A stretch of 5,109 nt of DNA from Microcaldota archaeon (GTDB taxonomy: Archaea; Micrarchaeota; Micrarchaeia; Norongarragalinales; UBA10210): positions 7,206 through 12,314 of the forward strand of contig DUGE01000080.1 in NCBI GenBank assembly GCA_013331595.1, given 5' to 3'. The stretch's first letter is position 1, and each line of letters starts with the position of its first letter. The notes under the pieces were generated by a model. The model was given only the letters and a program-made list of their open reading frames with translations, was not told the origin of the DNA and made no database searches. Below are positions 1 through 4,847 of this stretch, piece after piece. The translations under genes were made by a program, and so were the position numbers.

Positions 1-729
1 CGGCAGCTTTTTTCCAAAGCCACCCAGCTTAAGGCTTCGCGCGACAAGGAAAACTCGGTTTCAAACGATTTGAGGCAAAAGCGGGACGGGAAGAAAGAGG
101 AAATCGCGAAACTGAAGGAAAATCTTTCAGCTATTAAGGCGAAGCTGTCCCAGGCCGGCGCCGGAAATCCCATGGCCATCCATGAGCAAATAGAGCGATT
201 GGAGTGGTTCCAGCAGACAGAGTCTTTGAGCGCCAAGGAAGAGAAGGAATTTTCAAAGAAGATTAAGGACTTGCGAAAGCAATTGCCCGAGGCGAAGGAA
301 TTCCAGGGGCTTTTGATGGAATTGGCTGAAACGCGCAAGGCACTGGGAAAACTTATTGACGAGGAAAAGGCGCTGCATGAGAAAGTGGTCGAGCACTCGC
401 GCAAGGCCGACCACTTGCACAAGGACCTTTTGCAGGACAGCAGGAAAATCGGCGACGTACAGAAAAGCATTTCAACTGCCATGACTTTGCTGAAGGAAAA
501 GGAAACCGATGCGGGCGAGAAGCACGGCCAGCTGGTTAAGGCTGTTGGCGAGAGGAAGCTCCACGAGATGGAGCAGAGGCAGAGGCACCAGGCTGAAGAA
601 ACGCGCCACTTGCAGGCCCAGCAGAACAAGATTGTCGAGAAGGCGAAAAAGATTTACGGGCGCTTCAAGTCCGGAGAGAAAATCTCGACCGACGAGCTTT
701 TGGTCCTGAGTGAAAGCGGGCTGCTTTGA
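1..729 (+). CDS. Archaeal coiled-coil protein of the COG1340 type, 5' end outside window
   Basis: The frame is open at the left edge, so the gene begins upstream; 242 residues and a TGA stop are visible. Nearly the whole visible part is heptad-like, rich in Lys, Glu, Leu and Gln, with no membrane segment or signal peptide. Two parts match what I recall of the archaeal COG1340 family. One is the segment at visible residues 64-83 (IERLEWFQQTESLSAKEEKE), with its LEW, QTE and acidic EEKE pattern. The other is the C-terminal GEKISTDELLVL (about 225-236), which follows the last long helix. The biochemical role of the family is unknown; some members carry the unreliable label 'phosphoserine phosphatase', and no phosphatase motif is visible here. 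A cytoplasmic rod-like structural or scaffolding protein is likely. The next gene on the same strand starts 38 bases later behind its own TATA-like box, so co-transcription is not required. Confidence 0.85.
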   Translation, partial: RQLFSKATQLKASRDKENSVSNDLRQKRDGKKEEIAKLKENLSAIKAKLSQAGAGNPMAIHEQIERLEWFQQTESLSAKEEKEFSKKIKDLRKQLPEAKEFQGLLMELAETRKALGKLIDEEKALHEKVVEHSRKADHLHKDLLQDSRKIGDVQKSISTAMTLLKEKETDAGEKHGQLVKAVGERKLHEMEQRQRHQAEETRHLQAQQNKIVEKAKKIYGRFKSGEKISTDELLVLSESGLL

Positions 730-737
730 GCCCTCGA

Positions 738-746
738 TTAATATTT
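738..746 (+). promoter_or_regulatory. TATA-like box for the gene at 768
   Basis: The A/T-rich TTAATATTT begins 30 bases before the ATG at 768. In archaea the TATA box lies about 25-30 bases before the transcription start, so this placement predicts a leaderless mRNA. That agrees with the absence of any Shine-Dalgarno sequence before the ATG. The box is inferred from sequence and spacing only. Confidence 0.45.
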
Positions 747-767
747 GCCCTTTAGCCAAATGTTTTC

Positions 768-1271
768 ATGGCACTATTAGACTTTTTGCGCAAGTGGCTT
801 GAAGGTCCGGTTGGCTCTAACTCGAGCCGCTCAGCAGCAAGTGAACTGAGGGAGTTCACCTTGGGCGGGCGAAGGCACTGGGTGCAAGTGCCGAAAGAAA
901 CTTTCAAAGTTGATCCCAATAAACTCACATTTCTACAGAGCTATGTCCAACGTGAGGGCCTTGAAGTCAAAAGGAGGATTTTGCATTTGAAGCGCAAATA
1001 CGGGGAAAACTGGAGGAGCCGAATTGATGAAGTGAGGGATGATTATTTGAGGAGGCAACTTGCGCGCCAGGAGCTGACTATTCCCGTCATTGTTACGCCG
1101 CACCCTGACCGCTCTGGGCATTTTATTGTTTTGAACGGCGTTCACACTGCCTTTGTTTTAATGGAAGAAGGTTCCCCGATTACCGCCAAACTAGATACCA
1201 ATTCGACTCTAGCGAAAGGCACAAAGACTTTCAGTAAAAATGAATTACGGATAGATTCCAGCAGGCGGTAA
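768..1271 (+). CDS. Small protein with a ParB/sulfiredoxin-like C-terminal region
   Basis: This is a soluble protein of 167 residues with no signal peptide or membrane segment. Residues 1-40 look like a linker rich in Ser, Arg and Gly. From residue 46 the layout resembles the ParB/sulfiredoxin fold: FKVDPNKL as the first strand, helical charged segments (about 64-100), then TIPVIVTPHP and HFIVLNGVHTAFVLMEEGSPITAKL (105-141). The last part matches the usual run of strand, loop with a G-x-H-R/G-E-R-R motif, helix, and short strand. The motif here reads NGVHT (123-127), so the Arg needed for nucleotide handling in ParB and sulfiredoxin is Thr; a degenerate or binding-only member is possible. The ATG was chosen because it opens the frame and sits 30 bases from a TATA-like box. 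The stop lies 2 bases before a remnant of the cysS 3' end on the other strand. The fold assignment is inference; no function is claimed. Confidence 0.7.
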   Translation: MALLDFLRKWLEGPVGSNSSRSAASELREFTLGGRRHWVQVPKETFKVDPNKLTFLQSYVQREGLEVKRRILHLKRKYGENWRSRIDEVRDDYLRRQLARQELTIPVIVTPHPDRSGHFIVLNGVHTAFVLMEEGSPITAKLDTNSTLAKGTKTFSKNELRIDSSRR

Positions 1272-1273
1272 AT

Positions 1274-1309
1274 TTACGCTTTCTTCCATACAGTGCCTTT
1301 TGCTTGTTC
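1274..1309 (-). pseudogene. Remnant of a second cysS 3' end
   Basis: On the - strand this spacer reads EQAKGTVWKKA followed by TAA. The intact cysS ends VKGAVWKKA followed by TGA. From the stop back through the Lys codon (1277-1300), 7 of 8 residues and about 19 of 24 bases agree. Most differences are at third codon positions (GCG/GCT, AAA/AAG, GTA/GTG), and the one residue change gives Thr, which is more typical of CysRS C-termini (GT-W). Upstream the match weakens (IIYEQA against VLEDTV), and an in-frame TGA appears near 1331-1333. It cannot encode a protein. It is best read as the tail of a duplicated, replaced or foreign cysS left beside the 768-1271 gene. A chance match is possible but less likely given the same strand, the same stop position and the adjacency to the real gene's neighbour. 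Confidence 0.6.
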
Positions 1310-1317
1310 GTAAATTA

Positions 1318-1326
1318 TTTTAAATA
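1318..1326 (+). promoter_or_regulatory. TATA box for the gene at 1348
   Basis: TTTTAAATA begins 30 bases before the ATG at 1348, the same spacing as at the previous gene, and close to the archaeal TATA consensus. No Shine-Dalgarno sequence lies before the ATG, so a leaderless transcript is likely. Both + strand genes also carry GTTTTCA directly before the start (762-768 and 1340-1346), where the transcription start would fall. Confidence 0.55.
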
Positions 1327-1347
1327 CTTTTCAATAGTTGTTTTCAC

Positions 1348-1920
1348 ATGCCTGCTCCGGAAAAACCAAAATCTGCCGTTTCAAGGGCATGGTCCTTTTT
1401 TACTGGTTCCGGTTCCATTTCCCCGGAGAAAGAGGCGCATGCCGAACCAGAACGTCTGAACTTAAGCAGTCCACTAAGGCCGCCCAAGGATGAAGAGCTT
1501 CGGCTCCTCCCTCAGCAGTTTAGGGATGCGGTTTCCTCCCTTTACTCGGCCGATGACCAGGCCGTTATGCGTGCAATTAACGCTCTTCTTTTTGTCAGGA
1601 GGGAGCCTGTAGCTGACAAATATTCGAGGCCCGTCAGGCCCTATTTGACCGAAGTTTTCAAGCACCATGCCCAGGAGAACGTGCGGGCAGCGTTGCTCGA
1701 GTGCCTTTCGGTAATGGAAGGCCGCAATGCGGTTGACGTTTATGTTTACGCCTTGCGCGACAATAGCGCCGTGGTGCGCAAAAAAGCCTTGGCTGCAATA
1801 GAAAAGCACGGTTCCGAACGGGAAATTCTGGCATTGAGGCAATTCATCGATAGGGTGCATGAAAACGAGTTGTTCAAGGCTCGTGCAAAAGATATTATCG
1901 GCAAACTTAGGGAACGATAA
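1348..1920 (+). CDS. HEAT-repeat-like small protein
   Basis: This is a soluble protein of 190 residues without signal peptide or membrane segment. The first 60 residues are low in predicted structure and rich in Pro, Ser and Glu. From about residue 65 to 188 the sequence is all-helical with a repeat look. The clearest unit is residues 134-154 (YALRDNSAVVRKKALAAIEK), with the D-x-x-VR-x-x-AL pattern of HEAT/PBS-lyase repeats. A weaker earlier unit is at 108-125 (AQENVRAALLECLSVMEG), and a final helix pair runs to the C-terminus. HEAT repeats generally act as protein-binding scaffolds; the partner is not indicated. The gene ends 12 bases from the convergent cysS stop. It lies between the true cysS 3' end and a diverged copy of it, so it may have arrived by insertion or duplication at that site. 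The start is supported by a TATA box at leaderless spacing. Confidence 0.75.
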   Translation: MPAPEKPKSAVSRAWSFFTGSGSISPEKEAHAEPERLNLSSPLRPPKDEELRLLPQQFRDAVSSLYSADDQAVMRAINALLFVRREPVADKYSRPVRPYLTEVFKHHAQENVRAALLECLSVMEGRNAVDVYVYALRDNSAVVRKKALAAIEKHGSEREILALRQFIDRVHENELFKARAKDIIGKLRER

Positions 1921-1932
1921 TTTCCGTAACCG

Positions 1933-3399
1933 TCAAGCCTTCTTCCACACTGCGCCTTTGACAGTGTCTTCCAAAACTATCCCTTTCTTGAGGAGGAACG
2001 CGCGGATTTTGTCGGCGCGCTTGAAGTCTTTTTTTGCGCGCGCGTCTTCACGCTCTCCAATCAGCCTCTTGGCCTCCTCGTCGAGCACCGCTTCACCAGT
2101 TGCAGCCCAATCAACGCATTCGAACACGCCGTCGAATTCCTTAACGAATTCTAATGCCTTTGACGCAGTTTTTCTCGAGATTTTTCCCTCGTCAATGCCC
2201 CTGTTGAATTCCTTAGTGAACGCGAAAAAAACCGCGAGGGCGCTTGCAACGTCCAAGTCGTCATTCATGGCTTGCTGAAACGCTTTTTCAGTCTTGGTGA
2301 GAATATCGTCGAAACTTGCATCCCCCTTATCGTGTCCAATTCCCTTCAGCCGGAATGCAAACTCGCCCAGGTGTTTCACTGTGTTTTCAGCATGCTCCAA
2401 CGCCTGCAAAGTGAAGTTCAGCTGCGAGTGGTAGTGGGTTGAAAGAAGTAGAAAGCGCATTGCCTTGGGTGAAAATCCTTTCGCAAGAATGTCGCGCAGC
2501 GTGTAGAAATTGTTGAAGCGCTTGGACATTTTCTTCCCATCGACAAGCAAATGCTCGTTGTGCAGCCAGTATCTGGAGAATTTCGCGCCCGCGCCTCGGC
2601 TTTGGGCGATTTCATTCTCGTGGTGCGGGAATTTCAAGTCAACGCCGCCAGTGTGAACGTCGAAAGCCTCTCCTAAATATTCGGTTGACATTGCACTGCA
2701 TTCTACATGCCATCCGGGCCTTCCCTTGCCGAAAGGTGCATTCCAAAAGACTTTGCCGTCCTCGGGAGTCCACGCTTTCCACAGGGCAAAGTCGCTTGCG
2801 TTTTCCTTGTCGTACTCGTCTTCGCCCACGCGTCCGCTTGCGCCTGTCTTTAAGTGATTCAAGTTCAAGTGAGACAACTTTCCATACGCCTTGAACGCGC
2901 TGATTTTGAAGTAAATGCCCCCATCCTCGCCCTTGTAGGCAAGGCCTTTTTTCAGGAGTTTTTCAATGAGCGCAATCATTTGAGGAATGTGTTCCGTTGC
3001 CTTGGGGTATTTTTCGGCGCGTTTTATTCCCAATGCGTGCAAATCTTCGAAGAACGCCATTTCGTAGTATTGCGTGAATTCCTTGAGCGTTTTTCCCTGC
3101 TCCCGCGAACATCGGATGGTTTTGTCGTCCACGTCCGTAATGTTCATTATTTGCTTTACGGCATAGCCTTCGTGTTCCAGCCAACGGCGCAGTAAGTCGG
3201 CAAAAAGGTACGCCCTGAAATTGCCGATGTGAGCGTAGTCGTAAACGGTCGGGCCGCAATTGTACATTCCCACCCTCTTTTGGTGGATGGGTTTGAAAGT
3301 TTCCTTTTTCAGGGAAATAGAGTTGAATAGTTTGAGAACCGTGAGAATTACCCCCTTACATCGGCGCGATTTTCGCCTTTCGCTTCCTTTTTCTTCCAC
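1933..3399 (-). CDS. cysS: Cysteinyl-tRNA synthetase
   Basis: CysRS is the class I enzyme that charges tRNA-Cys with cysteine using ATP in the cytoplasm. Numbering from the probable start at 3342 (469 residues, normal size), all hallmarks are present. HIGH is HIGN at 38-41 after NCGPTVYDY, and KMSKS is KMSKR at 271-275, followed by FNNFYTL. The zinc ligands are Cys29, Cys215 (WHVECSAM), His240 and Glu244 (FPHHENE). The TDVDDK motif (69-74) is intact, as are the DALR-type helical domain (about 310-410) and the C-terminal R-x-x-ADKIR...GIVLEDTVKG-VW segment. The coordinates given use GTG at 3399, the only standard start codon before the catalytic core. It adds a charged 19-residue stretch lying inside the ATPase gene and lacks a ribosome binding site. 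A strong Shine-Dalgarno sequence instead points to ACG at 3342-3340, giving M-VLKLFNS, the usual N-terminus. Transcription probably comes through the ATPase gene. Confidence 0.96.
   Translation of the reverse strand: MEEKGSERRKSRRCKGVILTVLKLFNSISLKKETFKPIHQKRVGMYNCGPTVYDYAHIGNFRAYLFADLLRRWLEHEGYAVKQIMNITDVDDKTIRCSREQGKTLKEFTQYYEMAFFEDLHALGIKRAEKYPKATEHIPQMIALIEKLLKKGLAYKGEDGGIYFKISAFKAYGKLSHLNLNHLKTGASGRVGEDEYDKENASDFALWKAWTPEDGKVFWNAPFGKGRPGWHVECSAMSTEYLGEAFDVHTGGVDLKFPHHENEIAQSRGAGAKFSRYWLHNEHLLVDGKKMSKRFNNFYTLRDILAKGFSPKAMRFLLLSTHYHSQLNFTLQALEHAENTVKHLGEFAFRLKGIGHDKGDASFDDILTKTEKAFQQAMNDDLDVASALAVFFAFTKEFNRGIDEGKISRKTASKALEFVKEFDGVFECVDWAATGEAVLDEEAKRLIGEREDARAKKDFKRADKIRAFLLKKGIVLEDTVKGAVWKKA
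3347..3355 (-). promoter_or_regulatory. cysS: Shine-Dalgarno sequence that decides the cysS start
   Basis: On the - strand GGGGGTAAT overlaps the ATPase TAA stop (3350-3348) and resembles the archaeal consensus GGAGGTGAT (7 of 9 identical, with one further G-U pair). The last G is 8 bases from ACG at 3342-3340, which is ideal spacing. The ATT at 3348-3346 is too close, and the GTG at 3399 lies upstream of the site. It is the main evidence for a non-standard cysS start. Confidence 0.6.
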
Positions 3400-3479
3400 T
3401 TGTAAAAAGATTTGGCACCCACTTCCGGGGCTGCTCCGAACAGGTCTGCAAGAGTCCGTTTCCTTCGTTTTTTCTTCAT
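3348..3479 (-). other. Small basic ORF in frame with the ATPase tail, possibly an independent gene
   Basis: The last 43 residues of the ATPase frame begin with ATG at 3479 and read MKKKRRKRTLADLFG... ending ADVRG. The stretch is strongly basic at its start (KKKRRKR) and around 452-459 of the ATPase. It lies past the normal end of the ATPase family and directly after a duplicated kinase 3' end. GGG sits 8 bases before the ATG. In the kinase-side copy of the repeat this is GGGG followed by the kinase TGA, which would put the ATG about 4 bases after the kinase stop. I infer an ancestral short gene between the kinase and cysS, now fused to the ATPase and perhaps still translated from the internal start. 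I recognise no family. TLADLF loosely resembles a PCNA-interacting peptide but lacks the leading Gln. Confidence 0.4.
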
Positions 3480-4754
3480 GTTTTCAGCCCGTTCTGCTAA
3501 AAGCCATTTCCAAAGGGGAATGAAGCTTATTTTTCCTTTCAAGCCAAACCATTCTGCTTTTTCTTCCGCAGAGTGGTCGCCGGTTAGCACCGTAAGACTC
3601 CTGCATTTTAATTCACTGGAAGCTTTCAGGAGGGCGCGCACTTCTCGTTCCCTCGTTTTTTCTTCGCTCACGTCGTAGCAAACTTGAATCAACTCTTCGA
3701 TTTCCAGTCCGCGTTTTACTACGAAATCAACTTCCGCGCCAGACTGCCTGTCCCTCCAGTAATATATTCTCGTGCCACTGGCGTTGAATTCCGTTTTCTT
3801 CAGCTCAACTGCAACCGCATTCTCGTAAAGCCTGCCGTAATCCTCGGTAAACTTTTCGCCCTTTGCTTTGATGAACCCGTTATCTATGCAGTATATTTTC
3901 TTGTTTGCCGCGGCTTGTTCCCGCTGCTTGAATGAAAATCTAGGCACTTCGAAGAAAAGAAATGCCTCCTCCAAATAGGCCAGGTATTTTTTTACGGTAT
4001 GAACGCTTTTGGTTTGCGTTACCCTGCTCAAGTTGTTGTAGGAGCATTCCTTGGATGCGTTTGTTGCAAGGTAAACTGCCAAGTCGCCGATTCCTTTGGG
4101 CGCCCTTACGCCGTGCTTTTTGACTATGTCTTTGTATATTATAGAATCGAAAAGCGTTGAAAGGTAATCTGCAAACCCGATTTTTTTCGCGTTCGGCTCT
4201 GGATAGCCTCCTTGCGAGACGAACGATTCGAATTTTGACTTGATTTCGCTTTCCGTAAGTTCGCCAGATTCCAGTTTCAAAAATTCCTTGAAGGAAAACG
4301 GGAAAATTGCCGTTTGCAAATGCCTGCCTGTTAAGTGGGTTGCAAGCTCGCGGCTCAAGAGGTTGGAATTGCTTCCTGTAATTACGAGCCTGAAGCCCTG
4401 CCGCTGAAGCCTGTTTACGAACAATTCCCATCCTTCTAGATTTTGAATTTCATCCAATAGCAAATAACGGGCGTTTTTATAGGTGCTTTTAACTGCCTCA
4501 ATTATGTCGTCATACTCGCGTACTTTCACTAGCCTCTCATCGTCAAAGTTGACGTAAGCAAATTCGCCTAGCTTGGAAAGCTCGCGTTCCGCAAAAAAAG
4601 ATTTTCCGGCCCGTCTTGGACCGATTATCACGTTTATGATTCCGCTGTCCAAACTGCGGAGTGAAGCATCCCTTTCCACATATTTTTCCTTCAGCCTTGC
4701 TTCAAGCTCCCGTTTTTGAACCAGCAAAACATCCCTAACTGACAAAGTAACCAA
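3348..4754 (-). CDS. AAA_14/DUF4143 ATPase with a captured C-terminal tail
   Basis: This is a 468-residue cytoplasmic P-loop ATPase of the AAA_14 + DUF4143 type. Walker A is GPRRAGKS (45-52), Walker B is YLLLDEIQN (97-105), and the sensor is ITGSNS (125-130). The family signatures FPFSFKEFL (151-159) and GGYPEP (182-187) follow, then a winged-helix-like region (about 236-265). The degenerate nuclease-fold domain carries ENAVAVEL, EVDFVV (341-346) and LIQVCYD (355-361); the last has Q-x-C where an active PD-(D/E)XK enzyme has E-x-K, so cleavage is doubtful. Such ATPases are abundant and patchily distributed in archaea, and their biological role is not established. The usual family end is near IPLWKWLL (412-419), but here 49 more residues follow, of which 43 match a small basic ORF with its own ATG. 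The start is TTG at 4754, 34 bases from the TATA box; no ATG is available in frame. It is flanked by direct repeats and probably arrived by insertion. Confidence 0.92.
   Translation of the reverse strand: MVTLSVRDVLLVQKRELEARLKEKYVERDASLRSLDSGIINVIIGPRRAGKSFFAERELSKLGEFAYVNFDDERLVKVREYDDIIEAVKSTYKNARYLLLDEIQNLEGWELFVNRLQRQGFRLVITGSNSNLLSRELATHLTGRHLQTAIFPFSFKEFLKLESGELTESEIKSKFESFVSQGGYPEPNAKKIGFADYLSTLFDSIIYKDIVKKHGVRAPKGIGDLAVYLATNASKECSYNNLSRVTQTKSVHTVKKYLAYLEEAFLFFEVPRFSFKQREQAAANKKIYCIDNGFIKAKGEKFTEDYGRLYENAVAVELKKTEFNASGTRIYYWRDRQSGAEVDFVVKRGLEIEELIQVCYDVSEEKTREREVRALLKASSELKCRSLTVLTGDHSAEEKAEWFGLKGKISFIPLWKWLLAERAENMKKKRRKRTLADLFGAAPEVGAKSFYKWKKKEAKGENRADVRG
3480..3497. repeat. Direct repeat, ATPase 3' side
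   Basis: TTTCAGCCCGTTCTGC (3482-3497) matches TTTCAGCCCCGTTCTGC at 4831-4847 with one C missing, in the same orientation. On the - strand it encodes AERAEN within the ATPase tail, whereas the other copy encodes AERG-stop of the kinase, read in the same frame. The missing base removes the stop and lets the ATPase frame run on. It is probably the downstream copy of a duplicated insertion target. Confidence 0.6.
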
Positions 4755-4756
4755 TC

Positions 4757-4771
4757 CACTACTTTGTAGTG
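4757..4771. promoter_or_regulatory. Palindromic operator candidate of the ATPase
   Basis: CACTACTTTGTAGTG is a perfect 6-bp inverted repeat around TTT; beyond a C/C mismatch the outer AT/AT also pair (4754-4774). It lies between the TATA box (4781-4788) and the TTG start (4754), covering the expected transcription start. A dimeric repressor bound here would block initiation. As RNA it could also form a small hairpin at the very 5' end. Its position suggests autoregulation or control by a dedicated regulator; no regulator gene is identified in the window. Confidence 0.6.
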
Positions 4772-4780
4772 CATAAAAGT

Positions 4781-4788
4781 ATATAAAA
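4781..4788 (-). promoter_or_regulatory. TATA box of the ATPase gene
   Basis: On the - strand the sequence reads TTTTATAT within a longer AT-rich run, close to the archaeal consensus. The predicted start of transcription, about 25-30 bases on, falls near 4758, so the mRNA would have only a few leader bases before TTG at 4754. This gives the ATPase its own promoter despite the same-strand kinase upstream. Confidence 0.6.
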
Positions 4789-4811
4789 TTATGTGTTATG
4801 CTGTTTGTTTA

Positions 4812-4837
4812 GCTGAAAAGAATCGATTTGTTTCAGC
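4812..4837. repeat. Inverted repeat spanning the kinase stop codon
   Basis: GCTGAAA (4812-4818) and TTTCAGC (4831-4837) are perfect inverted arms around a central 8-bp palindrome AATCGATT (4821-4828), giving a nearly self-complementary 26-base element. It contains the kinase TGA and shares its right arm with the direct repeat at 4831-4847. It could be a 3' hairpin of the kinase mRNA or an end structure of the inserted ATPase unit. No strong U tract follows it on the - strand, so a classical terminator is not supported. Confidence 0.4.
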
Positions 4838-4847
4838 CCCGTTCTGC
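4830..4847. repeat. Direct repeat, ATPase 5' side (kinase 3' end)
   Basis: TTTCAGCCCCGTTCTGC (4831-4847) encodes the last kinase residues AERG and the TGA stop on the - strand. It is repeated at 3482-3497 with one C fewer. Because this copy is coding sequence of a conserved gene, it is probably the original and the other the duplicate made when the ATPase arrived. Confidence 0.6.

Noticed and set aside
730..1347. tRNA or small structured RNA in the short spacers at 730-767 and 1272-1347
   Set aside because: The spacers are too short and AT-rich for a tRNA cloverleaf, and are explained by TATA boxes and the cysS remnant.
1474..1860. 128-codon - strand reading frame opposite the HEAT-like gene
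   Set aside because: The + strand frame has a convincing promoter and repeat pattern; the - strand frame shows neither.
1921..1932. Possible bidirectional terminator between the convergent genes
   Set aside because: The 12-base gap has no stem-loop and no long T tract on either strand.
1859..2278. 139-codon + strand reading frame opposite cysS
   Set aside because: It lies antisense to conserved cysS coding sequence, is rich in Ser, Arg and Asn as reverse-strand shadows are, and has no promoter or domain.
3940..4431. 163-codon - strand reading frame inside the ATPase gene
   Set aside because: It overlaps the conserved ATPase in another frame, with Arg/Gln-rich composition and no recognisable motif.
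3348..4754. Toxin-antitoxin or defence cassette built around the ATPase
   Set aside because: No second partner, nuclease with intact catalytic residues, or antitoxin-like DNA-binding gene is present beside it.
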